Below, one piece after another: positions 15,274 to 35,060 of a stretch of 64,000 bases of DNA. The notes beneath the pieces are model-generated. The model had not been told where the DNA came from, searched no databases, and worked only from the letters and a program-made list of their open reading frames with translations. A program made the position numbers and the translations under genes. Within the stretch, counting starts at the first letter, position 1. Each line of letters starts with the position of its first letter. Location of the stretch: positions 558,001 through 622,000 of the forward strand of contig NW_024881677.1 in NCBI RefSeq assembly GCF_019059575.1, read 5' to 3'. This DNA comes from Amphibalanus amphitrite (lineage: Eukaryota; Arthropoda; Thecostraca; Balanomorpha; Balanidae).

Positions 15274-15594
15274 CCCGTCTCACTCGTTCCCCTCTACCGC
15301 CAGGGGATGCTCGACAATCACATCTCGGTGGTCGGCGGCCTACCATCCCCCTCCTCCCCGTCTCCGAAGCCGGTCCGGTCGGACCCGTGCTGGTACCAGG
15401 TGCTTCACTGCATCATCGGCAACGAGCTCTATCGTCGCAAACGACGATCGGCCGGCTCGCGGATCAACTCTGTCAGTCGGATAGACCGGGTGTCTCGGGT
15501 GCTCTTTCCGCTGCTGTTTGGATGTCTGAGCTTGTTTTATTGGAATTTGTACTGGTCACAGCCGCCACCCAATTCGTGGGAGATGACTGATTAG
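468..15594 (+). CDS. Grd: Grd-type GABA/glycine-like receptor subunit (Cys-loop ligand-gated ion channel), 5' exon missing
   Basis: Exons: 468-634, 6723-6787, 7330-7550, 8029-8111, 8423-8551, 8919-9086, 10520-10680, 11990-12193, 15304-15594. All have AG/GT borders and matching phases, and the stop is TAG at 15592. The product is a pentameric plasma-membrane channel subunit. The ligand-binding domain has the motifs YSMDCYFRQ and IWKPDTYF, and a Cys-loop with exactly 13 residues between cysteines (exon 8029-8111). M1 follows [11 protein letters not shown]2 is [16 protein letters not shown]3 starts [10 protein letters not shown], and M4 lies near the C-terminus ([16 protein letters not shown]). 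The M3-M4 loop is very acidic (11990-12193). Similarity to Drosophila GRD is strong through M1-M3, as I recall that family. The PAR motif of anion channels is replaced by ADR before M2. The signal-peptide exon must lie upstream of base 1. It is convergent with a paralogue on the other strand. LCCH3 or RDL identity is less likely because of the M2-M3 sequence. Confidence 0.9.
1382..1446. repeat. (ATGT)n microsatellite
   Basis: About sixteen uninterrupted tetranucleotide copies lie in the first visible Grd intron. The reading frames across it are not genes. Confidence 0.95.
4541..4650. repeat. 27-bp CT-rich minisatellite within a longer pyrimidine tract
   Basis: CGCG anchors recur at 4555, 4582, 4609 and 4636, giving a 27-bp period of TCTCCG-type words. 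The surrounding 4040-4540 is also strongly pyrimidine-biased on the + strand and gives long spurious frames. Confidence 0.85.
4752..4785. repeat. (CCCCCG)n run, G-quadruplex-prone on the - strand
   Basis: Several C5 blocks are separated by single G's. The - strand therefore has at least four G-runs of five, the usual quadruplex pattern. Confidence 0.75.
5345..5460 (-). mobile_element. Possible SINE fragment
   Basis: The - strand reads GGCTCGAATCCCGCCGGGCG followed by CGACATCAACATG. This resembles the box B and flanking sequence of the SINE at 24515. No box A is clear. It lies in the first visible Grd intron. Confidence 0.3.
6317..6652. mobile_element. 336-bp near-perfect palindrome with TA flanks (hairpin MITE) in a Grd intron
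   Basis: The arms are 168 bp each and centred on TACATGTA at 6481-6488. I find only two mismatches (near each end of the arm). The ends CACACAG and CTGTGTG are each flanked by TA (6315-6316 and 6653-6654), the target duplication of Tc1/mariner elements. There is no transposase. It ends 70 bp before the acceptor of Grd exon 6723-6787. Confidence 0.88.
9174..9663 (-). mobile_element. tRNA-like SINE with 21-bp target duplication
   Basis: Identical 21-bp direct repeats starting GTGGTAGCTGTT lie at 9153-9173 and 9664-9684. On the - strand the insert begins with a tRNA-like box A (TGGCGCAGTTGGCAAGTGCG), followed by a degenerate box B. It ends in a run of A's (T's at 9174-9182). This is the complete signature of a retroposed SINE. 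It lies in the Grd intron between the M1 and M2-M3 exons. Confidence 0.8.
11195..11274. repeat. Nested direct and inverted TATTAGT repeats
   Basis: TATTACTATTAGT blocks recur in both orientations (TATTAGTGAATACTAATA is a near palindrome). It is a simple-sequence structure in the Grd intron before exon 11990. Confidence 0.7.
14999..15120. repeat. Degenerate (TCTG)n microsatellite
   Basis: TCTG/TTTG words lie in the last Grd intron, followed directly by the (CT)n tract. Confidence 0.8.
15189..15271. repeat. (TC)n tract just upstream of the last Grd exon
   Basis: About 40 uninterrupted dinucleotides end roughly 30 bp before the acceptor of exon 15304-15594. It may serve as an extended polypyrimidine tract. 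Confidence 0.92.
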
Positions 15595-16319
15595 GTGGTG
15601 TGTAATATAAACGCTGGGGTATGAGTGAACGGATGCGGTTCTTTGGGCAGTCGGTGCTGCTGTGGGCAGTGGCAACTGGCAGCTATGTAAATCACTAGCA
15701 TTAAGTGTTTGAAATGGCAAATTGTCAGTGTAACTACAGGGTATGTGGAAGGGCAGCTTGTGATGGGACATGAAAATAACTTGTATGTAACGTGTATAAA
15801 TAAAAAGTTATCAGAAAGTAGATTAAAGTGAAATCCTTCACTGATGCACGGACAAGTTACTTGACTGGTAATAATGACTCATGTTCTGATGTTACTGTGT
15901 AAATAAACCTATAGACGTTCGCAGAAACAGCCGATGTTTTACGTCAAAATATGAGCTATGAAGACAAAAAAGAATATCCTACGCATTTTTTTTTCTTCAA
16001 AATACCCGAATATGGACTACAAATGTCATCATAAGATACATGAGACACACCGAAGAACAGCAAATAACATTACCCTTGCTTCCATCACAATAAGCTGAAT
16101 ATCGTTTCTAAAAAATAACAAAGAAGTATGACTTAAAACATATTGAGTTCGCCCCGAGATCTGCATAGCTTTGACGTTTGATAATCCTCATGTAGTGCGG
16201 CAACTAATCCCAATCCTTCAACGCGGGTCTCCGCCGCTCGCCAAGACTGCTGCTGTTTCTTGCTGCGCTCAGCTTTCACGTCATTCAGTTCGCTCAGGAC
16301 ATGTCCGCTCTAGCTGCGT
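15595..16319. other. Short intergenic gap between convergent receptor genes
   Basis: It is AT-rich, holds two + strand poly(A) signals, and has no other gene. Both 3' UTRs must fit or overlap here. Confidence 0.7.
15799..15804 (+). promoter_or_regulatory. Candidate poly(A) signal for Grd
   Basis: AATAAA lies 205 bp after the Grd stop. A second AATAAA lies at 15902-15907. Both are inside the 725-bp gap before the convergent gene. Confidence 0.5.
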
Positions 16320-24050
<7,731 letters not shown>

Positions 24051-24415
24051 CTGGAAGCAAGCGACGTGCTGATTAGCATTCAGAACACTTTCTAACTAGA
24101 GGTGAGTAGAATCCCAAAATAAAACCTAAATCCAGACCATTGCTCGCAGCAGGTAAAGCAGGAAAAGAAGGACCTAAATTTCAAACAACAAATATATGTA
24201 CTCGAATCTTATCATGTTTTTGTAAAAGGTTGCGAGACGTTATGCAACATTTGATGATTCAAACCTTTTTTGTAGCCTGCATACCTATGCTAGTTGTGTA
24301 GACCTATACCTATGTATGTTCACTGCAACGCATCATTGAATGTGACGTGCCGAAACTATTCCTTGCTATCCTTTGTCCTAAGGTCTTGTCAGTAATTTGA
24401 AATGGATCGTAAATT

Positions 24416-24450
24416 CGTTAACTTCTACGGAAAATCCGTAGAAGTTAACG
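24416..24450. repeat. Perfect 16-bp stem hairpin with 3-base loop
   Basis: The stem CGTTAACTTCTACGGA has its exact complement at 24435-24450 and a loop of AAA. It lies about 70 bp upstream of the SINE and shares AGAAGTTAA words with the short repeats there. Confidence 0.8.
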
Positions 24451-24514
24451 ATTTGCCGGTAAATAGGAGTTAAGTTTGCTAGTTAGGAGTTACTTGCCGT
24501 AGGAGTTAAATTTG

Positions 24515-24860
24515 CCGGTCCCGTAGCTCAGTTGGTAGAGCGTTGGACTCCGCGTGGTGAGAGCACGCGTTCCCGGTTGCAACAGTCCGGGTTCGAAGCG
24601 CGACGGGCGCTTGACATTTATGGGCCTCCTGACAGGTATGGTTGCGGTTGGTGGCAGGCCGTAGCCAGGCGAAGTCAGTGAGGGGACCGGCCGTGCGCGG
24701 CTATGTGCGCACGTTAAAATTTGGACTCTAAATTCTGCCATAGAACTGGAATTGCGCGATCGGAGGGTAGAGGGCAGGGTCATCGCAACAAGCTTCGCTT
24801 AGCGGTGGCTCTGTCCTTGTGAATCCTTCCCATCAAAAGGTTCGGACTAAATTTAAAAAA
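24515..24860 (+). mobile_element. tRNA-derived SINE
   Basis: It contains box A (TAGCTCAGTTGGTAGAGCG) and box B (GGTTCGAAGC) at tRNA-like spacing plus an insert. The acceptor stem does not pair at its outer positions, and no CCA-adjacent end or clean anticodon loop is seen. A unique tail continues to an A-rich stretch near 24850. So it is a SINE head and not a working tRNA gene. Short AGGAGTTA repeats precede it (24463-24507). Confidence 0.65.
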
Positions 24861-26160
24861 AATCAATTTAATCATTTTTTGAATTTTATGTTAGGTATAA
24901 AGTAATGAATTTTGCTGAGTTCCAGTGTTAGTCACTCGCTGCTACCTTTATGACAATGGCCTCCAGCCTCTGCAACATTCATTTGGGACAATAATTGTCA
25001 AATGTGCGATGCATTCGCCGCAAAGCTGGCGCATGCCTGCCTACTAGCTCACCGCTGCACTGGCGCCCGGCTGGTGCATTCATAGTAAGCCAATGTCTGT
25101 TTACGCAGAGCCGTAGATGAGGTCGGGTTAGGCGTATAACGAGCCACCTTAGCCATGGTGAGGACCACCAGCTCACCCGGTAATTGACTCGGTAATAGTA
25201 GGTAATTGAGCCCGGACGAGGTTTCTCATTACCTGAGTCTGGAAGAACACAGCGCAACGCCACGTCCGCCAGCATCGGCCGTAGTAGATTGGAATGAAAT
25301 TCGCATGACAATCTAGCCGTTTTTATGCTGTAAATTTCGTATGTTCATGCATAGAAGTGTCAGCGTGATGATGAATATGTGGCTGTGACATTTTGTCCAG
25401 AAAATCCAGCGATCTTGTGATCATAGTTGACTGGAACGCTTACGTAGGTAAAGAGTTCAATACACACTAAAAGCATGAAGTATATGGCAAAGCTTCCATT
25501 ACTTTGAGCAATAAGCAGCAATATCAAGACATGTCAAACACAAGCGAAGCAACAAATGATTATATAAGATACTATAATTCAGCAAGAACAAAGACCCCAA
25601 TGGCCGGGCACGAGTAAAAATGTTTCCTTTTATGAAGAACTTGATCGCTTTATGTTTGAACATTTTGCGCGACTCAACGCCTGAACGGAATAATCTGTTT
25701 CTCCTTGTCGAGTTTCATTCGCGAATATGTCCTTGTCCTTGTCGAGTTTCCTTGAGAACTATGATATTTAAAACGGCGAAAAGGCTCCATACTCCTAAAT
25801 CACACAAATTTATCACGTGGAGGCTGGTATGCAACTCACCTGCAAACGAAGACTGCGAAGAGAACGGGGTATACCAGCATGGATCTTGACCGAAGTTGAA
25901 GCAATGCTCTGGAAGGGGAAATGAACCCTCTCAGCAGGCAGTACAAGGTGTATATCAATGCCTCTTTTAGCAACGCATATCCTTTATTCAGACTTCACAT
26001 AATTTCGATAGACTCAGTATTTGTTTGACAAAGGGGCGTATCCACATGACCTTTAGATAGGCATGTGCAAATTTTAATGTTTGTTCAATTTATTCGTGTT
26101 ATATTCTTGCTTCTTTCGGTGCGCCTACTAGATTTCTGATTGCATTTGTTGCATACATGT

Positions 26161-27285
26161 GTAGGGGAAGCCGGGGGAAGCCCGGCATAGTAAGCTCTTT
26201 TTCATTTTTATTACATACCATACGTGCTGTATAAAATGTTGATATCTTTTTAGCTAGCTAAGTTCATTGGCCGTGTTTTCCCAAAAATTCGGTTTCGTGG
26301 AATAAGTATAAGGTTGAGAAAATCGAGTTTTAAAAAAGTGTTGATTTTTCTGGGGTAAGCCCGGCATAGGGGTAACGCCGGCCACCTCCCCAGCGCTTTA
26401 CAACGAGTTGATGAAACCATTATGTGTCTTCCAAATATTAACGGAAAGTGAAATATTAAGGTACTGATAAGCTCTGGACATCTTAGAGTTTATGTCGCTT
26501 CTGGTATTTTAGCTAGCGTCTACCACATATACACTAGTACAGGTCGATGAAAATCGTGATGCAAAATTGACAAAAAATGTTGTTTTCAAAATTCCTTGAA
26601 ATTTGTTTTTCTTTTTACCTTAATGCATCATATTGCATATCATTCGACTCGGCTGATGAAGACGAACACAACGACACCATTTTTGAAGCTCTAGCTTCAT
26701 TGTCTGTCGCGTTATCTGCAAAAACGTAGTTTGACCCTAGTTGACCTTAAGTGACATGACTGGCTTTGTCTATGATAACATGTTTATTTTAGAAATTTAT
26801 CTTTGATCTAGGTGTAAACCAAACCTGCTCAGTACCTATTATCTCATGGAAAACAGTGGTTTAGTGGCATTGCTCTCGGTTGGGGGTAAGCTTGGACACT
26901 CGCCCGGGGTTACCCCAATGTGCTAATTTTTATTTTAGAACAGCGATATTCGAAAAAAATGTCATACTTAAGCCAGTCTGCCTCGTCACCCCTCACTACA
27001 AACACTTAAACGGTCCTTACATAACATTCGTATAAACATTAGTACTGTATGGTATAACATTAACAGTGCAACATATCTCACTTTTTAGCTAAAAACCCTT
27101 AAAATATCATTTTTGCGCTATAACTTTAACAATATTCAATTTTTGTTAGCCTTAACTTTTTTCTGGCGTTATCTTAGCTGCCACGCTGAAAGGACAAACA
27201 GTTGAGCATTTTATTGTGAATAATTTAGCCGGAAACGGGGTGGCCGGGCTTCCCCCGCGCCCGGGCTTCCCCCGGCTTCCCCTAC
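26161..27285. mobile_element. 1.1-kb inverted-repeat element (unclassified non-autonomous DNA transposon)
   Basis: The ends GTAGGGGAAGCCGGGGGAAG and CTTCCCCCGGCTTCCCCTAC are perfect inverted repeats of 25 bp. Related GGGGTAAGC and GGGTTACCCC words recur inside. The interior is AT-rich with no coding potential. No clear target duplication was found, so the superfamily is open. Confidence 0.65.
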
Positions 27286-30200
27286 ATTGTACATATACTA
27301 TCTACAAAGAATGTAAATGCTATAAATGTTATAGATACCTATAAACGTTTATAGTTTAGTTGGTCCCAACTCAACTACCAAGATTTCGACACATATGAGG
27401 CATCTATTCGCTCACTTTCCCAAGTTCCCCATTCACTCCCCCTCCTCTACCACACAATCTGCATCCTTCTCTCCCCTTCTCTCCGTCCCGTCCGTCCCGC
27501 GCTGCTCGTCCGGGCGGATGTATCAGTGGACGCAGGGCAGCTTCCTCAGCCCGAGACCGTGATTGACTGCTTGGTCGGCGGCCGGCGGGGCCCGGCAACG
27601 GAACGGACATGTGAAAAAAACGCTGCCCGCAGGATATGCGGCGGCCACCGTTCATCTTCCGAGCGGGGCCGCTCATGGAGGATCGGTTCCGCATGAGGGC
27701 ACCTGTTTGGCGCTTCCAGAGTGGTCTGGGATGACTCTGAATGGTCAGTGAGTCTTCATTGCGGCGGAAAGTCGATTTATTGACTAAGTATGTCGTATGT
27801 AAGTGCTACAATAAGCATTCTTTGTGAGGGCGTTTTTTATATATCCATGGCTGGCTTCCCAAATTAGGTATGCGGCCCATGCGGTTACCTGATACATTAT
27901 AGGTAAATGTGCATGCGATTATATAAATACTTTACCCAATCATATAAAAAGACAACCATGGCTTTACGCTATGAATATATCTTTTCAATACCACCAGGAT
28001 TTTTCCTGCTAAAGCACAAGGTCAAGTACGATGCTAAATCTTGTTAGCTAAAGCAAAGTAAAAAGACAAACAAGTTAGATAAATGAGACACATTTGTCAC
28101 TCATGCAGCAGTTTTTCAGCTCCTAATGGTGTTGATTGAATCGCTGCTTGTTAAAACCAAAAAGCTGTTCTGGTGGCAAGGCTTACCGCCCCATTTGACA
28201 GATTCGATCTCAGCTCATTCCAATTACGACTCAAAACGTCCAAATCGCGCTGCCCATTTCACTGTTAGAGCTGCTTTCTGATCACTCACAATGCGCAGCC
28301 TCTGCTTATCTAGCAGCCTTTTCAACCATTATGTGGATAGGTAAATGCGAGCGATCACTGGCGTGACTACTGAACGACAGTCACGATACACCCATGGATA
28401 TTGTACCTACCTACATGTTTGCTATTCCATCGTTCTTTTCATCCATATTTAATTTTCTATTGTTGCCTGCCGAGCCCCTCAACTTCCGGCCACCCTGTAG
28501 GCACCCATACCGTCCTGTTATCTCACACTCGGGGACAATGGTTGTGACGTAGGATCCATCACTGGAGGCCTCTCCCTGGAGTGCTCTGGGATGGATGTCG
28601 GCATCACTCACAGCGAACGCTGATAATCTGAGACCTCGGCCCCTTACCGAGGGTGGAGGGCGACGGACACCCCTGGCGCCGGTCGAGGAGCAGGCAGGCT
28701 GTGCAGCGGGCAGACGGCGGAGGGCAAGCTGTCACCAGGGTGAGGCTAGGTCAGGTCCGCAAGATAGACTTTGGTCAGTTATCCATGACAAGGTCAGCAT
28801 CCGTTTCCAAGAAGGGTCAGGTCGTGTCTCCATGAAAGGGTAACGGCAAATTGATTGGTAGAAAATTATATTGCTTCTACTGGGTGGGTGCGGTTAAGGT
28901 CATATCTTCCTAGCGATGACAGGCCATGATTATTGGCATGGTCAAGTCAGGTCTCGTGCTAGAGTTCAGGTCATGTCAGGTAGGTAGTGACGAGTCGCGA
29001 AAAGACGGGACGACCCTTCATGCCATTGCAGCAGGACGTTTCCAGAGCTTCGTTCGGCTATAAACGATGGATGAATGTTCGGTGAGATGTGGCCGAGTGT
29101 CGGGCAGGGAGAGGGAGGGGGAAGGTTAGGAGAGAGGATGGGGTGTCTGGTCGGGTGTGAACGGTTTCTGGAGCAGCCGTCGTTACTAGACATCCATCAG
29201 ACGAGGGGCGGTTCCAGAGACCCACCCACAAACACTCTCATCCACCCTCTGACCCCACAGACTGATCACATAGCTGCGACTGAAAACGGCCAACGATTGA
29301 TGATGAAATGCAACAATAACAAACGTTTTTTTATATACAGATTTATCGTTCTACCATAGCCCAATCGGTTATCTCAAGTAACGGACTCAACAGATCGTTT
29401 TGAATAATACGCTCAAATATATTTCTAATTCACTAATGGAACAAAATATGATATCGCTTCACCACCTTCTTTTCCGCCAATAAAGTGACTGATCGCAGCT
29501 CGTAGCGAAGCGGATATTTGAGACACACACACTCATCGGCAGCCTAGCGCTCGAGTCGATCATCCATTTGTGCGAGTGTCCAAAATAGACCGCCGTCCAT
29601 ACACGTGGCGTGTTGACCCGCGTGTGAATTGGCAGACGATCGCTGCGATTGGTTCCCGATCGAATCGCCTGTGTGGGTGCTGGTGAACGGGGTACTGTCC
29701 GATCATATTGACAGTGCAGCTACCGGCGGAATTTATGACGGCTAAAACATACACTGAAACGGGCTCAACGTCTGTTGAAGAGCAAAGAAATGCGCCAGCT
29801 ATGACATTTCTCATAAATATCCGATAGCAGTGTTTTTGAAGCAATGTAATCCACTTTCTTTTGTTTCCAATATTATATATCAGAATGCATTTGATCAGTT
29901 GCCGGGCATGTGCCCTCTCGGCTCTCACCACGGCACCATATATCATTACGGCCTATTCAGCAAAACAAAGCGCTCATGAATAACATTCACGGCCAATTCA
30001 ATGTCATCTGCCTCTGCTAATTTCCCACTGATTCAGACCATCGGCCATCCCTTATAACCGACCTACGAGTTTTCTTATTATACGCATGATTATTATTAAT
30101 CATGTAATTATTCATCATTATCATTCCTCGTTATTCACGTACGCTAGACAGACAAGTACACACTACACACTTATACACGGTGTCAGAGCGATAATTTATG

Positions 30201-31679
30201 CATAGAGACGCTGCAATCAAATATCGACGTGAAGCAGCGCGGAGTGCAATCGATGCTAGGACGGTGCTCGTTATATGATGATTTTATGTCCTGGAATACC
30301 GGCCAACTAAAGACAAACGGTGACGCTAATGTCGTGCCTGGTTACGAACTGGCCAGTGGTTACACAGGGACTGATAACGACAGATAGTGGTCGATCAGCT
30401 ACAGCTATCGGGGACACTCGTAGAGAAATTGCGGCCTGCGTAAGACAGGTTATAAATGCCACTACGGCTAATCGTAAAGGTAAATTTGGCCCGGGTCACT
30501 CTCGATGCATTTTCGCCATGTACTGAATAAAGAGAATCACCTGTATGCATGAAGGTCACTTCTAAATATACTGTGCTCTCTATTTAACGGTTACTCTATT
30601 CTAGCCCAATTAAACGACGAACCTCTCATCGCTTGGCCCCGTAATGACAGGGACTAAGCGTACACAATGCCTGGCATCACAACTCATCTACACAAGCACC
30701 TGCAATTTACAGACCTGCAGAGATATCCGACGTCCCGTACGCAGTCACTGAGAGCTCGCCCCGCCGTCGCAGCCGTAGTCACTCCGTCGCTCGGCCCGTC
30801 GCGGTCCGACCGTCGGCGCCTGTCGCCCGTGCCGATGCCGCCCACTAACTGCCGCACGAGGTGCGCCCCCGTCGCGTCGGTCGCGGCGGCGTGGGCCGCC
30901 TGCAGAAATCGCCGTCACAAATGGAGACCGATGTGACGCGCCATGCAAACAGGGCGGCATACGCGACGCATCAGCGGCGCCCGGGACGCTGCTGACGACA
31001 TGTAATGGTTGGTTATCGATGACCGGAGGACGGGCCGTGAAAAAAGTGGCAGACAGGGACAGATAGCGCCGGTCCCGATGGCGAATCACGGCAGTTGAGG
31101 TTATCGGAGACGCCATAGAGTTATGGAACTGTATATCGAAGAATGCAAGTGAACGTTTATTCCTACGGTGCTGAAGTAACAATTATCTCATAAATGTACC
31201 GTATTGAGGTTCCTAAGTAGCTCTGAAAGTCGCGAAGAGCGAGAGCTAGAATGCGGCACATAAATCATTACCTACTATGTATACGGCTTTAATCATCGAG
31301 ACAAGGACGTTGTCAGCTGAGGCAGTAAAGCATCTTCACCTAAGAGGTCGGTGCAATTGAGCTTTGCGCACAATCATCGTGTACGCGTCGCGAGTCATTA
31401 CACATAGCTACGTCTAGGCCGGTCTTCAACGCGACATGTAACTATCGCCATGTCGATGAGGAACCTCCGTTGCTGATGACCCATTGCGTGTCTTCATTGT
31501 GACGCCCTACATTCCAGCTGCTGAGAAGCAAGAAGTTGGACAATATTGACTGTTTTTTTTTTTTTGGGGGGGGGGGGGTAAGTACGTACCATAACTACTG
31601 CATACCTGATTGGTATCCTGTGCCACCGAACACATAAAACTGTGACGTGATGGCGAATTAATCACATGCCGTTCCTTAC

Positions 31680-32714
31680 TTAACCCTCGCCGGACCTATT
31701 GGTTTTTTACATACGCGCCGGCCGGGGGGGGGGGGGTACGACCCCCCTCGCCGTTTCGCCCCTGGTGGAGCTAGCGCGTCGCAGAAAAAACGAGCGTGTG
31801 CGCCGTTACGAGACACAGAGATTGGTACCCGATTTTAAGGTCCTAGGTCAACCGGTGACCTCTGAGGTCAGGTCAAGTGCCCCAAGGTACGGTTCAGTTT
31901 TTGGTGAATAACTTCGCAAAAAACGGCCGCAGAGCCGCGATTTTGGAAGCATCGTGTTCGCCTCGCTCAGGCGCGTCGAATGATATACTTTTTGTCAGGG
32001 TCAGGTCAACTTGGGGTGTTGACCTCAGGTCAAGGTCAGGTCAGCACCCCCAGGTCACGAAGTTGGTCGAAAGAGGTCATGTCGCATAGCATTCGATTCG
32101 GCAGGTCTTCCTGAGTCCATTGGTGGCTTTCCCGACTCGCTAGCTCAATTTGATCAAGAGTTATTGACGAAAAACTAATATGACCTTGATGACGTCATAA
32201 ATGACGTCACGCAAGGTCAACATTGCAAAAGTGACGCATCTAACCTTGCAAGGAGTGCATCAAATCACGATTCTGTGTGCTTGAGATAGTAGGAGATCGT
32301 TCCCGGCGCCAGAATAGCGGTTTTCATTTTTCCCCGTTGACTTATAATGGTGAGGTCACGAAAATGACCTGACCTCATATGACCTTTGGGAAAAATCCGA
32401 GATATACAAGTTGTGAGACTCATAATGGATACTAGATCCTGCAAGTTTCATTTCCCTGTGACATCTCCTCTGGCAGTGAGGGCGTTGCGAAGTTGCGACA
32501 TCTGAAGACCGTGCAGAGGTTCACGTATGACGTCATAGGTCAGTGACCTGACCTGACCCAAAAATGCGGTTGGTGTCAAAAGATTCGGCTTGAATCAAAG
32601 GTCAGGTATACTAAGTTTCAGCTCTCTATCGCCAGCGTGTTCGGAGCTATCGCGAAAAAACCCTATGGGGGGCGGCACCCGCCCCCCCCCCCCCTCTCGG
32701 CCGGCGAGGGTTAA
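31680..32714. mobile_element. TTAA-flanked inverted-repeat element 1 (piggyBac-like MITE) rich in AGGTCA motifs
   Basis: It begins TTAACCCTCGCCGG and ends in the exact reverse complement at 32701-32714. TTAA is the piggyBac target, and CCC-starting ends suit that superfamily. G-runs or C-runs lie just inside both ends. The interior holds many AGGTCA/TGACCT words and no transposase. It lies in the intergenic region upstream of the CG8916-like gene and downstream of PRPF39. Confidence 0.8.
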
Positions 32715-33403
32715 GCAGGGAACAGACTTCTACGTTAGGCTTCTTTGGTAGGACCATTCGATCCAACAACCATTTCAAGATAATGTAGTAAATGAATATG
32801 CTATTGGGAAGACATTAGGGCCGAGTTAACCACCGATCGTTGCACCTTAGTGCGTTCGCTTTACGCTTACACCATTGCTGAGTACACTTCCGCTGGGACA
32901 GAAGTGTTCCGGTGGAATAGGCCACCCCGCCACTCAAATCAAACGGTTACTTCCAGCGGAGCTGACCCTTTACGGTTTGCGTTCCATTTTTGTCTCGGTT
33001 GCAACCGCAAAACCGCGCAGGCGAAGTAGCATGAACAAGGGTACAGATGGCTGGTCAGAATCACGACATTCCTGTTGGCATCGGGTATGGAGAGTAGAAT
33101 CCTGTTCCTGTATTAGAACGGTCAAATGGCCTTTTTGACTGTGAATCGTAATGAACCGTATCAAGTTAACTCTATTTTGCCATGCAACGCATAAAGCCCG
33201 TATAGGTAGATAGCTCACGCTATCGAGCCTACGGATCCGCTCTTTTCAAAATCACAGAAAAGACCAGGGATCTGTCCCAACAGAAGCCGCCTTGAAGACA
33301 CGGCCCTGCTGCCGGAGGCCAGAAGGCTCCCTCTCAACCGTCCATTGTTTTCACCGGCGCCCATTGGGGCCGCAGCCTGTTGAGATCTCCACACGTCAGC
33401 TGG

Positions 33404-33438
33404 GACGGGCGGGGGCGGGGGCGGGGGCGGGGGCGGCG
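33404..33438. repeat. (GGGGGC)n run, G-quadruplex-prone on the + strand
   Basis: Five or more G-blocks are separated by C. The complementary strand gives a poly-proline frame that is not supported as a gene. Confidence 0.75.
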
Positions 33439-34395
33439 GATTACAGAGGACAGCCCGAGGCGGCGGGCCGGAGACTCCGGAAACACCCGGTCCTGTTGAG
33501 TTGGAGGCTTTGAAGTCGGGATATGCCGGCTGGAGGAGATGCCACCACGGCGAGCGCCGACAGCCGCCGAGCACCGTATTAAAGTGCAGGGACACGACTG
33601 CAGGACGGGAGCTCACCGCCGAGATGACAGATCGAGCTCCAAGGCCAGCGAGAGGAGGGCTAATAAGGGCGGCACTCGTATCTGCGTTGTCTCGAATCGA
33701 TGCGCCGAATAAGATGCCTTATCATCAAGTTAGGCTGAACACACGGCTCCGTAAGTGGATTTTGTTCAGGCTCCGTAAGCCCGTACTTAGATTTCCATAA
33801 CTAATTCGTTCAGTCGAACATACCGACTAGACTACCGTGGATCGGGCCATCACCAGCCTCGAAGCGTTAATGCTTCATTTGGTAAAATTCATTCGCCTTC
33901 CACGCACCAACCACTCTCACGCCCGGACGCCCTGACCCGTCTGTCCTCCCTCCCCCCTCCCCCCGTGACCGTCGCTCGGCGCGGGCCGGGTTGGCTCGCG
34001 TCGCCGGAGATGCGCGCGGAAATGTTGTGTCCAGCCGAGCAGATGGATAACCGGCCGCTGGCAGGGGTAAGAGTGCTAATGACTGCGATAAGCGGCCCGC
34101 CGGGGGACCCAGGGGGCCGGGGGGAGGGAGGCGACCTCTGGACGCCGGCCAGCCGACAACGGCGCCCATCGGCCAATGATGTATGTCTGAGGGAATCGAG
34201 GCTGAATGGCTTTGTGGGACGTGAAGGGTGATATAGGTTACACTTGTGATGCCATCGACCATACGCAAAAAGTGGAGAAAGACAAAATATCGATAAAAAT
34301 AACCAATAGGGCAGCCAAGTACAAAGGAATTGCGGATGCAGGTAGAGGTTTCACCCCTTCGCAGTTCTCGCAAAAAGCACAGGCCAAATATGCAA

Positions 34396-34570
34396 GTGCC
34401 TTGAGCATACTCCATCGCACGATTTTCATCACGCAGTGGGTGACCGCCCGCTGAAGTGCGGCGGGCCGCGCTCCGGTCCGCCGGACTGCCAGTCTCGTGC
34501 GCTGCCGGTGGTGCCAGGTAGGTGACAATGCCTTGAGCTTACCCCATCGCAAGATTTTCATCACATAGTG
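34396..34570. repeat. Pair of direct repeats of about 40 bp
   Basis: TGCCTTGAGCATACTCCATC (from about 34397) and TGCCTTGAGCTTACCCCATC (from about 34529) each continue into GATTTTCATCAC. They are separated by a GC-rich stretch. No known element is recognised. Confidence 0.6.
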
Positions 34571-34674
34571 TGAAATCCTGTGCAGCTATCAATACAAACG
34601 TTCTTCCAACCTACCAACAGGTCGTACTGTCAGTAAATACGCGTAGAGCGATACTCAGTATCAGTTTATTGATG

Positions 34675-34680
34675 ACCGCC
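34675..34680 (-). promoter_or_regulatory. Candidate poly(A) signal for PRPF39
   Basis: TTTATT on the + strand is AATAAA on the - strand, about 380 bp after the PRPF39 stop. Confidence 0.4.
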
Positions 34681-35060
34681 CGTGCGCACAACACGAGAAG
34701 TGTGGTGATCAAATGAATAACCCTGACGTATGGCGAATACCCGGGCCAGTGACACACACCATGGGAGACAGTACGGGTGGCCCAGAATGACCATGGAGCC
34801 ACCACGAGTCGATCCGCACGTTCATAGCACAAGGAGGACCTAGAGCAGCTCCGACGCAGCCAAATGAAATCCCAGCTGTCACAAGACCCCATCACTTCAC
34901 ACAATGGTCTGTGCATCACATCACTCCCGTACAAAACACTTCAAGGTCCCTCGGTCTTGTCAGCTCGCCTCAAATCGGTCTCAAGATGATAAACTGAACC
35001 TCACCGTCCGCAGAGACACCTATCGGCCGAGAATCACACCAGACTTTCTTCATGTCACCG

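Larger units (their letters stand above)
24861..35060. other. Gene-poor intergenic region
   Basis: No exon is recognised. The contents are the elements at 26161 and 31680, scattered AGGTCA words (28740-28985), poly-T/poly-G runs (31551-31578), a G-quadruplex-prone run (33404) and direct repeats (34396). GC-rich parts (for example 30750-30960 and 33900-34170) could be CpG-rich regulatory DNA. The missing 5' exon of the CG8916-like gene may be here. Confidence 0.5.

Noticed and set aside
15044-15590. Long Leu/Ser/Cys-rich frames over 14955-15590
   Set aside because: They are translations of (TCTG)n and (TC)n that run into the true last Grd exon in one frame.
24519-24612. Functional tRNA gene
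   Set aside because: Boxes A and B are good, but the outer acceptor stem fails to pair and the anticodon arm is not clean. The sequence continues as a SINE with an A-rich tail.
33215-33616. Poly-proline protein on the - strand
   Set aside because: It is the complement of a (GGGGGC)n run, with no domain or supporting exon structure.
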